Below the pieces are notes generated by a model. That model did no database searches. It was not told where the DNA came from and saw only the letters and a program-made list of their open reading frames with translations. From Leptobrachium leishanense (taxonomy: Eukaryota > Chordata > Amphibia > Anura > Megophryidae), in NCBI GenBank assembly GCA_009667805.1, contig CM019071.1, forward strand, positions 52,151,514 through 52,215,513: a stretch of DNA of 64,000 nt, read 5' to 3'. Positions within the stretch are counted from its first letter, which is position 1; every line of letters starts with the position of its first letter. Shown here one piece after another: positions 33,886 through 45,849 of this stretch. The translations under genes were made by a program, and so were the position numbers.

Positions 33886-35197
33886 CAGGGTGATTCAAAG
33901 AGATTCGAAAAGTCACCGCACATTCAGTGACTTTTCGTTCTCTTCAATTCGGTTCCTTTTGCCGATCCCATTTCGGCGACCCTGCGGTGTATTCAGCAAG
34001 CACCACAGGGTCCCCGAATTGCAGGGAAAGGCTGCCGCAAACCTGACGAACACTCACCGCAAAACCCAGCAAATGCACGCATAAAACCCTCAAAAACATC
34101 TGGATTAACCTGCCGAAATCCACGGAAAAACCCGAGCAGGAGCCGATCACACGCAGCGAAGCCTCCGGAAAAAGCCGAGACAGAGCGAAGTGAATAAATT
34201 AGGAAAACAGTTTGTATGAATGATTGAAAAGTGAAACGCTGTTTACAAAGAAACTACTGAGCGAAAATGTCTGAAATTTACATATAAAATCCAATGAATG
34301 ATAATAAAAAGGGCTGTTACAGAAAAAAGACGTAATGTTAAAAAAAAAAAAAAAAAAAAATGCGTAAAATATCCTAAAAAATCTATAAATAAAGAGACTC
34401 TTTGCTGCAGAATTTTATAATGAACGGTTTATTAGATATTGAATTAAAACGGGAATATTTTTAACATTGAAGCCTATGGGATTCTCCTGAATAAACCTGC
34501 CAAATTAGGCTAGGGTCAGACGAACGCATTTTTCACGTTGTCCGTGAAAAAGTGCGTTCGAACGAACGTACGTATTTTTCCCCGGAATACGCTATAGCGG
34601 TCATACGATGCGCCGTTTCGTCCGTGATTTTGTACGGATCATCAATAAAACACTTTTTGCGTCTGGACGTTATGTTGGCCGGACATTAGCAGCGTCTGAC
34701 GTCTCCCAATCACGCACACACGCCGCTATGCGGACGCAGCGCACTCTGTACGTCAGTACTAGCGGAATCACGTTCTAGAAAAAATGCGTTCGTTTGCCAC
34801 TTGCGTTTCGCGGACGAACTGTCGTGCGGCCGTACTTCGTGTGTTCCCCGGCATTGGACGTCATTTGCTGCTAGCACGGCCGTGATTTCGTGCGGCTAAA
34901 CGCACGTGAAAAATGCGTTCGTCTGACCCTAGCCTTAAACCACTGAATGGCAGGGCATTAGGGGAACCTTTCACTGCTGGTTTGTGTTCTCTGAATAGCC
35001 GAAGCAGTGCTTCTCTATGGGGATTTCACTGCCCTCGAACAGGCACCGAACAGGCACCGTATGTGCAGGCAATTCGCCAGGATTTGGCGAATTGCCTGCT
35101 CTCTGGATAGCCGAATGGCCAGGAAAGGTAACCGTACGCTGAATTTCAACGTTCGGTTACCTTTCTCAAGCAATTCGGATCTCTTTGAATTCGCCTG
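33886..35197 (+). mobile_element. CAGGG-family element, complete, carrying a Harbinger MITE
   Basis: Ends CAGGGTGATTCAAAGAG and CTCTTTGAATTCGCCTG, flanked by TAT at 33883-33885 and 35198-35200. Removing the 427-bp insert and one TTA leaves about 882 bp, the family's standard size. The interior matches 31218-32093 closely. Confidence 0.9.
34508..34934. mobile_element. PIF/Harbinger-like MITE (427 bp), nested
   Basis: Ends GGCTAGGGTCAGACGAACGC and GCGTTCGTCTGACCCTAGCC are perfect inverted repeats, flanked by TTA at 34505-34507 and 34935-34937. Sister CAGGG copies read 'gaattaaacc' at this site, with one TTA, so the empty site is known. Confidence 0.93.
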
Positions 35198-35200
35198 TAT

Positions 35201-35870
35201 GTCGATTGCAGTTGTTGATCCCGTTCGGATCAAACAACTCCCGCCGATACAACCACCCTGGATTCTGACCTACTTCTCCATACGTCCCTCGCTGCTTCCC
35301 TGACGCCATAGGGCGAGCTCCTGCAGCGAGATCTAACATATTAAAGCCGGACATTTATGGAATCCATACTGCGCGGGTTAAGTGCCGCCAGGCGTGATCT
35401 ATAATTCATAGCGTGTTAGGATTAAGAGAACACATTCGACCGCATATGAATTAAACATCCGGCAGAGCCGCGCTTGGCCTGTGCCATCCCTCAAAGCATT
35501 CCATTTAAACGTCCATTTTTAAAGGGACAAAAAGCACAATGGGAAATACAGGTTACAATAAACAAACAACAAACAATCCAGCGCGAGGAATAGAGTAAAG
35601 AATAATAAACTTCCCATTAGAAACAGAATTATCTCCTCCCTGACTCTCACACCGGCATATAGAGCATCTGGGAAAACGGCGCAGGAGGCGGGGCCAGAGA
35701 CCAGGATATTCCCAGACAGTTTAAATGATTTCATGAGTAATTTATGTCAATATAAACGTAATTTAACATTGAGTGATTTCTAATAACGTTTATTTTAATT
35801 TAGAGACTACTGTATATTCTAGGATTTGTATTGCTGTGCAGCTCTGTTATACACACTCACAGCCCGAATA
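35201..35870. other. No gene; non-repetitive
   Basis: 35350-35515 (ataattcatagcgtgttaggattaag, catatgaattaaacatcc) is a candidate conserved non-coding stretch by composition only. 35575-35730 has a 71-codon minus-strand frame without recognisable features. Confidence 0.35.
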
Positions 35871-35877
35871 TATATGG

Positions 35878-38242
35878 AAGAGACAAAGGAGACACCCTGA
35901 ATATATTGAGGAACCCCTGAAAAGACACCCGCCCACCCTGAATATATGGAGGAACCCCTGAAAAGACACCCGCCCACCCTGAATATATGGAGGAGCCCCT
36001 AAAAAGACACCCCCACACCCTGAATATATGGAGGAACCCCTAAAAACACACCCACACACCCTAAATATATGGAGGAGCCCCTAAAAAGACACCCGCCCAC
36101 CCTGAATATATGGAGGAGCCCTTAAAAAGACACCCGCAGACCCTGAATATATAGAGGAGCCCCTAAAGACACCCGCACACCCTGAATATATGGAGGAGCC
36201 CCTAAAAAGACACCCGCACACCCTGAATATATGGAGGAACCCCTAAAAATAAACCCGCGCACCCTGAATATATGGAGGAGCCCCTAAAAAGACACCCGCA
36301 CACCCTGAATATATGGAGGAGCCCCTAAAAAAACACCCGCACACCCTGAATATATGGAGGAGCCCCTAAAAAGACACCCGCACACCCTGAATATATGGAG
36401 GAGCCCCTAAAAAGACACCCGCACACCCTGAATATATGGAGGAGCCCTTAAAAAGACACCCGCGCACCCTGAATATATGGAGGAGCCCCTAAAAAGACAC
36501 CCGCACACCCTGAATATATGGAGGAGCCCTTAAAAACACACCCGCACACCCTGAATATATGGAGGAGCCCCTAAAGACACCCGCACACCCTGAATATATG
36601 GAGGAGCCCCTAAAAAAACACCCGCACACCCTGAATAAATGGAGGAACCCCTAAAAATTACACCCGCACACCCTAAACATATGGAGGAGCCCCTAAATAT
36701 ACACCTGCACACCCTGAATATATGGAGGAGCCCCTAAAAATACACCCACAAACCCTGAATATATGGAGGAACCCCTAAAAAGACACCCGCACACCCTGAA
36801 TATATGAAGGAACCCCTAAAAAGACACCCGCACACCCTGAATATATGGAGGAACCCCTAAAAACACACACCCACACCCTGAATATATGGAGGAGCCCTTA
36901 CAAATACACCCGCACACCCTAAACATATGGAGGAGCCCCTAAATATACACCTGCACACCCTGAATATATGGAGGAGCCCCTAAAAATACACCCACAAACC
37001 CTGAATATATGGGGGAGCCCCTAAAAAGACACCCACACACCCTGAATATATGAAGAAAGCCCTAAAAACACACCCGCACACCCTGAATATATGGAGGAGC
37101 CCCTAAATATACACCAGCACACCCTGAATATATGGAGGAACCCCTAAAAATACACCCGCGCACCCTGAATATATGGAGGAGCCCCTAAAAAGACCCACAC
37201 ACCCTGAATATATGGAGGAACCCATAAAAATATACCCGCACACCCTGAATATATGGAGGAGCCCCTAAAAAGACACCCCAACACCCTAAATATATGGGTG
37301 AGCCCCTATAAAGACACCCACACACCCTGAATATATGGATGAGCCCCTAAAAAGACACCCACACACCCTGAATATATGGAGGAGCCCCTAAAAAGACACC
37401 CGCACACACTGAATATATGGAGGAGCCCCTAAAAACACACCCGCACACACTGAATATATGGAGGAGCACCTAAAAACACACCCGCACACCCTGAATATAT
37501 GGAGGAACCCCTAAAAGGACACCCGCACACCCTGAATATATGGAGGAACCCCTAAAAATACACCCACGCACCCTGAATATATGGAGGAACCCCTAAAAGA
37601 CACCCGCACACCCTGAATATATGAAGGAACCCCTAAAAAGACACCCACACACCCTGAATATATGAAGGAACCCCTAAAAACACCCACACATCCTGAATAT
37701 ATGGAGGAACCCCTAAAAATACACCCGCGCACCCTGAATATATGGGGGAGCCCCTAAAAAAACACCTGCGCACCCTGAATATATGGACGAACCCCTAAAA
37801 AGACACCGACACACCCTGAATATATGAAGGAACCCCTAAAAACACACCCGCACACCCTAAACATATGGAAGAGCCCTTACAAATACATCTGCACACCCTG
37901 AATATATGGAGGAGCCCTTAAAAAGACACCCCAACACCCTGAATATATGGGGGAGCCCCTAAAAAGACCCGCACACCCTGAATATATGGAGGAACCCCTA
38001 AAAATACACCCACACACCCTGAATATATGGAGGAGCCCCTAAAAAGACAACCACACACCCTGAATATATGGAGGAACCCCTAAAAAGACACCCCAACACC
38101 CTGAATATATGGGGGAGCCACTAAAAAGACCCGCACACCCTGAATATATGGAGGAACCCCTAAAAATACACCCGCACACCCTGAATATATGGGGGAACCC
38201 CTAAAAAGACACCCACACACCCCGAATATATGGAGGAACCCA
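35878..38242. repeat. 41-bp minisatellite, more than 50 copies (2.36 kb)
   Basis: Units of 41 bp (caccctgaatatatggagg + agcccctaaaaagacacccg) follow each other from the Stu-like start to a clean end at 38242. Unit variants (ggagcccct/ggaacccct; gcacacc/gcgcacc/cacacacc) are intermixed. 41 is not divisible by 3, so only short frames arise. It is the longest array in the window. Confidence 0.96.
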
Positions 38243-39080
38243 TCGTAGCGACTATCTGTGTATGACCATGGAAATGCTTCATGGACTTTTGCTGTGAGTC
38301 GTCCATATAATGGGTTTGGGGGGATAGGGGGTTAAAAGCTGATTTTTATTCTTTTTCATGTCTTTTCTTGACTAGTTTTCACTTTCAGTGATTTGAAGCA
38401 GACCCTTTCTTATGTTTTCACAAGATATTTTATGTATAAACATGTTGTTTTTTTATAATCTGTTGTAAATATTCCCATTTTTGTGGCTTTACTTTATTTC
38501 GTCTTTATGTATTTCCTTCTTACCAGAGGACGCTGAGCGCTGACAGCCTTTATGTCGTGTACGCGGCGTTGTTAACTAAACCCTGATCGTTTTTATTAAT
38601 TAGCGGGATCAGGATTCTTCTGCGTTAATATCATAGCCTGGCAATAAAACCCGGCAGACAGGAATCATTGAATAATGGCGCTAACGCAGTGGATTAGCAA
38701 TTAGAGGGAAATTAATTGCCGGAGCATCTAATAAACTATAGTGTAATAAATAAAAATGCTTTAAGAAGAGACTAATATCTCCCCGCGGGCTAAAGGTAAT
38801 TACAATTAGGCTGCACTACATATTGAAATGCAATATTGATCGGCGCTGATTAATACACCGGCTTGGAAATGAATAAAGAAACTGTGTATAATATTCATTT
38901 TCATGTGATAAATATTGCGACGCGCATGCAAATTACTCGAGGAGTGAGGCGAGTATTAGCAGGCACACACACCCGGCTGGAGCAGCTATTAGTCACATCC
39001 AGGCTCAGGATTTATTTATTATTTAAATGTTTCCAGATTTAATAAACACGTTTCTGGAGTTACAGAGAATTCCACGAGCT
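38243..39080. other. Non-repetitive island, best candidate conserved non-coding element
   Basis: There are no repeats and no coding frame. 38570-38960 is rich in homeodomain and POU-type words: ttaattagcgggatc, attagcaattagagggaaattaattgcc, ggtaattacaattagg, catgcaaattac. It is flanked on both sides by minisatellites. The composition is typical of developmental enhancers, but conservation was not tested. Confidence 0.4.
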
Positions 39081-39084
39081 CCTC

Positions 39085-39690
39085 TCTGTATTATCCGCAA
39101 TACAGGCATATCAGTAAAGCCCAGACTCCCTGTATTGTGTCCCCTCTGTGTATTATGTGTAACGCAGACATATCAGTGAATCCCAGACTCCCTGTATTGT
39201 ATCCTTTCTGTGTAGTATGTGTAACGCAGACATATCAGACATAAATCCCAGACTCCCTGTATTGTGTCCTCCCTGTGTATTATGTGTAATGCAGACATAT
39301 CAGTGAATCCCAGACTCCCTGTATTGTGTTCTTTCTGTGTATTGTGTGTAGCGCAGACAAATCAGTGAATCCCAGACTCCTTGTATTGTGTCCTTTCTGT
39401 GTAGTATGTGTAACACAGACATATCAGTGAATCCCAGGCTCCCTGTATTGTGTCCTCTCTGTTTATTATTACGTGTAACACAGACATATCAGTAAATCCC
39501 AGGCTCCCTGTATTGTGTCCTCTCTGTTTATTATGTATAAGGCAGACATATCAATAAATCCCAGGCTCCCTGTATTGTGTCCTCTCTGTGTATTATGTAT
39601 AAAGCAGACATATCAGTAAATCCCAGGCTCCCTGTATTGTGACCTCTCTGTGTATTATATAAATCCCAGGCTCCCTGTATTGTGTATCCT
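39085..39690. repeat. About 62-bp minisatellite, roughly ten units
   Basis: Units contain 'aatcccagactccctgtattgtgtcc' and 'gcagacatatcagt'. Spacing is about 62 bp with small indels. The last unit is truncated. Confidence 0.93.
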
Positions 39691-41204
39691 GTAAAACTAA
39701 AAAATGTCACACAGGTCTGTCATTGCTTAGATCCTTCATGTTTCTTTCTCAGGAGGAGCCTGGTGACAGGGACCCAGCTGGCATTTTTTGGGTTTTACAC
39801 TCTTTCCAACACTCACTAATTTGTATCTGATACAAATGACCTCCAGGTGTCTTTTCCTGCCCCTTTTAACACGCAGTTAGATGATGGCATCCGATGGTTG
39901 AGCTTGCTGTGTGCTTTTTAATCTGACAGAAGCCGACAGCCAGGTGGATATAAGTATTATATATATGTATATATCTTGTAGAAAATTCGGCTGATTGCCT
40001 GATATTTTCTAATGTATTAATAATTGCTGACACAGCATTCCCTCCATCCTCGCGCTACATTTCCCCTTCAATCGTTAATTGATTTCCTGTCATTAAACCT
40101 TAAATCTGAGATTTCATTCATGTCACACCCAGTGACCCGTATCCGCAGAATTCATCAGCAAGAAACCCAAATTGCTAATGTCACAGCAGAGATAGATGCT
40201 GGTTTCCATTTTTATGATGTGCTTGTGTAAATTACAGCCCTGCCAAGTCACACCGTGCTCTGTCCCCCTCATTCCACTCTGTTTTCAGGAGGCATGATGA
40301 AAAATGCACTTCGAGCGCCATTAAACAGGTTTTAATGGTTACAAACCAGGGCTTTTGAAGCCCATAGACGAGCGCCGAATGAGACGGTGATGTTGCGAAT
40401 CACATCACGGTCATGCCAAAAGCAGCCACGCCCCCTCTCACTTGATCTTTAGAGGGCTGCTATAGGGTTAAAACAGGAGGGAGTAGGAAACAGAGGAGTT
40501 ACACATCAACCCTTCCTGTCCCCTCCTCACTCCCTCCTCCTGTTTTAACTCTTTAGTTTCCTTTAAAAATGCTCCAAATCTAGTGCTGGATATTATGAAC
40601 TTCCAGCTTAATATGGCATGTGATCACAGGAAGGGTGGGTGCACCAGCCAATCCAGTGGCTCTCACGCAAGAAGGTTTGATTTTATTTGATGGGGCCGGT
40701 ACCCAAAGTACTCCAAGTTCAGGAAACCTAAGCTGACAACTACCTGAGTTTAGGGTCTGGGCGGGGCTAAACCTCTGCATCTGGATGGCTCCGAGCAGGG
40801 CCAGTGCTAGACTATTTTGCACCCTAGGCAAGACCAGCTACTTGCGCCCCCACAAAAAAATTGACTACTGTTGAAATGCAGGGGGAACACACATTGTGTG
40901 GACGGGGGCGAGACACACACACTGCAGGGGATGACCACACACACACACACACTGTGCACGGGGGCCGCACACAGTCGTTTGGTGCCCATCTTACCCCTCT
41001 GCTGGCCGGACCCATGATCGATCTGTGCCTCTTTCGATCCTTTATATATATATGTATGTATCTGGCGCCACCCAGTGGACAGAGTGAACAGTGCAATAAA
41101 ATTAATTGAATTGAAATAAAAAGCAGTTTTTTTAAAATGAATCAGCAGCAAATTACCACAAACCACCAAGGTCACAATGTTGTAGAGAATGCGGTGGATT
41201 AATT
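39691..41204. other. No gene; a purine-pyrimidine inverted repeat and a CA tract
   Basis: 40467-40555 has arms 'ttaaaacaggagggag..gga' and 'tcctcactccctcctcctgttttaa'. A short (CA)n lies at 40915-40952 and (TA)n at 41045-41058. Text near 40795-40850 ('agggccagtgctagactattttgcaccctaggcaag') resembles a dispersed vertebrate repeat end. No coding sequence was recognised. Confidence 0.45.
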
Positions 41205-41390
41205 TATATGCTATCATTCCATTACAATCAATTCTCAATTACAAAATGAATGTTAAAGCGCCTGGTGCTTGGCGGTGTCTCTGCGCATGCGCATACCAAT
41301 GACATCACGCGCATGGGCAGAGACACCGCCAGGCGCTTTTCCCTTTCGTTTTGTAATCGAGAATTGATTGTAATGGAATGATAGCATATA
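41205..41390. repeat. Foldback palindrome, about 85-bp arms
   Basis: TATATGCTATCATTCCATTA (41204-41223) is complemented by 41371-41390. Pairing continues inward through 'aatcaattctc.attacaaaa' and 'aagcgcctgg..ggcggtgtctctgc' to a GC-alternating centre with two GCGCATG words. No target duplication was identified. Confidence 0.88.
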
Positions 41391-41810
41391 AAAACACTAC
41401 AGGACCTTTTTATGTTACTGTACACTGACTGAGGAAGCGATTGAATTGCGAAATGTGTTTCAGTGATACATTGCATTGCATTTAATGGAATAAATTATTT
41501 TAACCTTTATTGATGGTGCTGCTGGTGTTTTGGTGCAAGGAATCACTGCTGACAACCACTTGAAGGGGGTTCCGGCACCTCTCTACTGTTGCCAGCTGCG
41601 CATATATCTGGTGTCCGAGGGGTTACCCCCCAAAACGTGAGTGTTCATTCTATACATTATTTGAGCCTCATTTTATCTATGGGCTACACCATGTTTTGTT
41701 TTATGTTCTATGCTTTTTTTGAGGCAAGAAGATTTTAATCAAAGAGATATAAAGATTGAGAACTTTGCCATACTTGAAAGAAGTGCTTTATCCACCGCAT
41801 TCTCTACAAC
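41391..41810. other. No recognisable feature
   Basis: Non-repetitive, with 'gaggaagcgattgaattgcgaaatgtgtttcagtgata' resembling a dispersed amphibian repeat. No gene. Confidence 0.4.
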
Positions 41811-42600
41811 ATTCTTTCTATCCTTTGCCTTATATGCCTCTTTCGCCTTTTCTTTCATCTGCCTCTTTCTTTCCTCTGCCTACTGTGCCTCTTTCTTGCT
41901 TTCCTCTGCCCTCTGTGCCTCTTTCTTTCTTTCTTTCCTTCTTTCTTTCTTCTGGGCCTCTTTCTTTTGCCTTTTCCTTCCTGTGCCTCTTTCTTTCCTT
42001 CTTTCTTTCTCTGGGCCTCTTTCTTTTGCCTTTTCCTTCCTGTGCCTCTTTCTTTCCTTCTTTCTTTCTTCTGGGCCTCTTTCTTTTGCCTTTTCCTTCC
42101 TGTGCCTCTTTCTTTCCTTCTTTCTTTCTTCTGGGCCTCTTTCTTTTGCCTTTTCCTTCCTGTGCCTCTTTCTTTCCTTCTTTCTTTCTTCTGGGCCTCT
42201 TTCTTTTGCCTTTTCTTTCCTGTGCCTCTTTCGTTCTTTCTTTCTTTTTTTCTTTCGCTTCTTTATCTGCCTCTTTCTTTTCTTTCATCTGCCTCATTCT
42301 TTCTTTAATATGCCTCTTTCTTTCATCTGCCTCATTCTTTCATCTGCTTTTCTTTCTTTCATCTGCCTTTCTTTCTTTCATCTGCCTCTTTCTTTCTTTA
42401 ATCTGCCTCTTTCTTTCATCTGCCTCTTTCTTTCATCTGCTTTTCTTTCTTTCATCTGCCTTTCTTTCTTTCATCTGCCTCTTTCTTTCATCTGCCTCTT
42501 TTTTTCTTTCTTTCCTCTGGGTCTCGTTCTTCTTTTGCATTGTTCTTTCGTGGTTTTCTTCAGTGCCTTTCTTTCTTCTGTGGCTTTTTTTCTTGCATCT
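41811..42600. repeat. Polypyrimidine tract with a 60-bp minisatellite
   Basis: A C/T-rich run of almost 800 bases on the plus strand. From 41945 to 42250 a 60-bp unit (tctgggcctctttcttttgc..) repeats five times in exact phase. Elsewhere 'ctttctttcatctgcct' units are irregular. The 313- and 336-residue Ser/Phe/Leu-rich frames are products of the tract. The sequence could form triplex DNA. Confidence 0.92.
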
Positions 42601-42794
42601 GCCTCCTGTGGCACCCCCATTTCATCAGTTGGCACCTGCGCGTCACCATAAGATGCCCACCTTCTGCGCCGCTAGCGGGGTCCGCTTTGCGAGCCACCAC
42701 TGCCGGCTACACAAGCCTACAATGAGGAAGGGGTACAATAATGGAACCCGAGTTGGGGCTGGCTGAGTCCCTAGGTGGAGGTACACCCTAGGCC
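42601..42794. other. No recognisable feature
   Basis: Ordinary sequence between the polypyrimidine tract and the hAT-like nest. No frame. Confidence 0.3.
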
Positions 42795-42957
42795 AGGTGT
42801 CGGCAACCCGCGGCTCCAGAGCCGCATGCGGCTCTTTTTCACTTTTGCTGCGGCTCCCGCAGCTCCCTCCCTGTGGCGTAGCGTGGTGGGGGCTGGGGGG
42901 GCCGTGGCCCCGGGCGCAGTTTTGTTAGGGGCGCATTTGCGCCCCTAAAACTGGCCC

Positions 42958-43224
42958 GGGGGTTGAGGGGACCCAGATGCCGGGCAGCGCGGGAGCGCCT
43001 GCCCGGTCTTGAACAGTCCGTCCTGTGAAGTGGTGCGGCTGTGTGCGTGCGCAGCCGGTCACGTGGTCCGGCTAATCAGGTGGTACTGAGTCTCTGTACC
43101 ACCTGACTGGCCGGACCATGTGACCGGCTGCGCACGCACACAGCCGCATCCACTTCACAGGACGGACTGTTCAAGACCGGGCAGGCGCTCCCGCGCTGCC
43201 CGGCATCTGGGTCCCCTCAACCCC
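42958..43224. repeat. Near-perfect foldback, 129-bp arms
   Basis: 42958-43086 and 43096-43224 are reverse complements with only a few differences (for example cacgtggtcc/ggaccatgtg). The central spacer is about 9 bases (tgagtctct). A smaller GGGGCGCATTTGCGCCCC palindrome lies just before, at 42929-42946. Confidence 0.93.
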
Positions 43225-43249
43225 GCCGGAGCTGCCTGGGGCAAGTATC

Positions 43250-44150
43250 CAGGTGAGAGCTGGGGGCAAATCCATGAGCTGGGGGCAAATCCATGTGTGA
43301 GCTGGGGGCAAATCCATGAGCTGGGGCAAATCCATGAGCTGGGGGCAAATCCATGAGTGAGCTGGGGCAAATCCATGGGCTAGCTGGGGCAAATCCATGA
43401 GCTGGGGGCAAATCCATGAGTGAGCTGGGGCAAATCCATGAGCTAGCTGGGGCAAATCTATGAGCTGGGGGCAAATCCATGAGCTGGGGGGCAAATCCAT
43501 GAGCTGGGGCAAATCCATGAGCTGGGGGCAAATCCATGAGTGAGCTGGGGCAAATCCATGAGCTAGCTGGGGCAAATCCATGAGAGAGCTGGGGGCAAAT
43601 CCATGAGCTGGGGGCAATTCCATGAGTGAGCTGGGGCAAATCCATGAGCTGGGGGCAAATCCATGAGTGAGCTGGGGCAAATCCATGAGCTGGGGGCAAA
43701 TCCATGAGCTGGGGGGCAAATCCATGAGCTGGGGCAAATCCATGAGCTGGGGCAAATCCATGAGTGAGCTGGGGCAAATCCATGAGCTAGCTGGGGCAAA
43801 TCCATGAGCGAGCTGGGGGCAAATCCATGAGCTGGGGGCAAATCCATGAGTGAGCTGGGGCAAATCCATGAGCTGGGGGCAAATCCATGAGTGAGCTGGG
43901 GCAAATCCATGAGCTGGGGCAAATCCATGTGTGAGCTGGGGGCAAATCCATGAGCTGGGGCAAATCCATGTGTGAGCTGGGGCAAATCAATGAGCTGGGG
44001 GCAAATCCAGGAGTGAGCTGGGGCAAATCCATGAGCTGGGGCAAATCCATGTGTGAGCTGGGGGGCAAATCCATGAGCTGGGGCAAATCCATGTGTGAGC
44101 TCGGGGGCAAATCCATGAGCTGGGGCAAATCCATGTGTGAGCTGGGGTTT
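43250..44150. repeat. 20-24-bp minisatellite (GCTGGGGGCAAATCCATGA)
   Basis: About 43 units of two lengths, one with an extra 'gtga' or 'gcta', alternate irregularly. The reverse complement matches the 30-bp unit inside hAT element F at 55770-56100 (agctcacacatgg..ttgcccc), so both arrays have a common origin. The 232- and 188-residue frames are repeat products. Confidence 0.93.
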
Positions 44151-44345
44151 TACATTGTTAAGTGAAAAAGTCTTTTATTTTCTTCAGATTGACAGCTGAC
44201 TGCACGATCCTGTATATAGCATTAAGGTAAGAAACAATATATGCAGTGTTAGATTTGTTTTAAATGTCGCAATGGTTTTGCGGCTCCCAGTTTTTTTTTC
44301 CATTCGGAAACGGGTCCAAGTGGCTCTTTATGTCAAAAAGGTTGC

Positions 44346-45490
44346 AGTTGCAGTTGGAAGCACCGGCCCTGCCTCCAAGCCCTTTCTCAGAAGGAGGAGA
44401 GGGATCAGGGAGTTCACGGATGCCTTACCACTCAGATAAGCTCACACCGCGTAGTGTGTCCCTTTAAATAGAGACCCAAACCGCTACGGGGATGAGAATA
44501 TTAAGTTGACTCTCTACTCTGCGTTCTAAGTGAACCCAAAATTAAAAGTCTGCAGGACGGGGGGCCTTAATGGAGCACATTTTCTATCTGTTTCTCTAAT
44601 TTGCTGATCTAATGCAATCTGAAGTCTCTCATCGCTTGTGCTTGTTCAAAGGGAGTCTATCTGGTTTCTTCATCCTAAATACGTTAAAACTCTGCGGGTT
44701 TTTACAATAAACCAAATTACTGCTGCTTTCTGAAGGATGCACAATGAGATGTGAATGGAGAGGATGCGATTTCTCTGTTTAATCAGCTGCCTCCACCTTG
44801 TTTGATATCCAGAACAATATGTTGCGTGATTAGCGGTGATTAGCAGGGATTGTACTCCTTACAGATTGCTTTTACAACAACCTCACAATTCGAGGAACGA
44901 TGCCAAGACGTCTCAGCTTTCCTTTCTTCTTCCGTTTTTTTTCTCTCCCCCCTCCTAATCTGTTGGCGGAAATCAAAATCGTCAGGCGTAACTGTTTGGA
45001 AATGGTGGAGATATTTGCATATCGAGTGCTCGCACGAAAAGATACGGCTTTTGGTGTTTTGCACTGCGCTGATTTTCTTCTCAACACCTGCTTTTTTTCG
45101 TAAACACGGGACGTGAGCTCATAAATAATAGAAATATCACATCATTTAACGTTTGGGCATTTGTAGATATTCATCGCTGGCGTTATTGACCATATTTGAA
45201 AACCTTCAGCCGGTTTAACCCCTTTGCTACCAGGCGCTATTTGCTGGAAATAAAAATTATAATAATAATACATACAATCCAAATTTTTATTTGACACATT
45301 GGATGTATATTTAAACTTTTTTTTAATAATCTGTTTGTTGGGTCAGACATAAACAAAGATACATATTTACCCTTTAAACATAGGATAAAAGAGCAATTTT
45401 GCACAGAAATTGTTGTTTTGAGATAGTTAAAAAAATCTAAAAATTTTACATTTGTTCATTTTTAAAAAAGTTTGTATTTGTTTATCCTTG
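44346..45490. other. No gene; non-repetitive with A/T-rich parts
   Basis: 44560-45130 is single-copy looking (ctgcaatctgaagtctctcatcgc; tgaaaggttgtaaac follows at 45510). Several overlapping short frames on both strands at 44840-45116 are not convincing. Confidence 0.4.
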
Positions 45491-45499
45491 TATTAGAAA

Positions 45500-45830
45500 T
45501 ATCGCTGGGATGAAAGGTTGTAAACTCTAGATGGCGTCCCTTATCTGACACAATGTCATACGGGTTCTAAATTATCAGCATACAGGTAGAAAGATCACTG
45601 GGTTGAAAGGTTCTAGTCTCTAGATGGCATCTCTTATCTGACACAATGTCACACGGGGTCTGCATTATCAGCATACAGGCAGAAATGGCCTTTGTGTCAG
45701 TAAATGTGTTGCAGACAGATAATAAAATGGGGAGATTGCCTGTTTACACGGGGTCTGCTTTATCAGCATACAGGCAGATGCAGTAAATGTGCTTCAGACA
45801 GATAATAAAATGGTGAGATCTCCTGCTTAT
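45500..45830. repeat. Imperfect 85-90-bp tandem repeat, three units
   Basis: 'ctctagatggc.tc.cttatctgacacaatgtca.acggg' and 'attatcagcatacaggcaga' recur at about 45525, 45610 and 45750, the last partial. Confidence 0.75.
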
Positions 45831-45849
45831 GGGGATTTGTAGTGATCAG

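Larger units (their letters stand above)
42795..44345. mobile_element. hAT-like element G with nested foldback and minisatellite
   Basis: The left end 'aggtgtcggcaacccgcggctccagagccgcatgcggctc' and right end 'gtggctctttatgtcaaaaaggttgc' are those of a widespread hAT-type repeat (TCGGCAAC..GGTTGC). Inside, from a 'tgtggcgtagcgtgg' start at 42873, are a 129-bp-arm foldback and a 'gctgggggcaaatccatga' array ending at 44150. This inner block resembles element F. Exact boundaries and target duplications are unclear. Confidence 0.6.

Noticed and set aside
35878..38242. CRISPR-like array
   Set aside because: Repeat and 'spacer' parts are both conserved from unit to unit, so it is a plain minisatellite; the context is eukaryotic.
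41710..42766. Ser/Phe/Leu-rich frames of 313 and 336 residues resembling membrane proteins
   Set aside because: They come from a polypyrimidine tract; two overlapping frames are equally open.
43171..44134. Pro/Leu-rich 'MDLPQL' frames
   Set aside because: Translation of the 20-24-bp array on the minus strand; several frames overlap.
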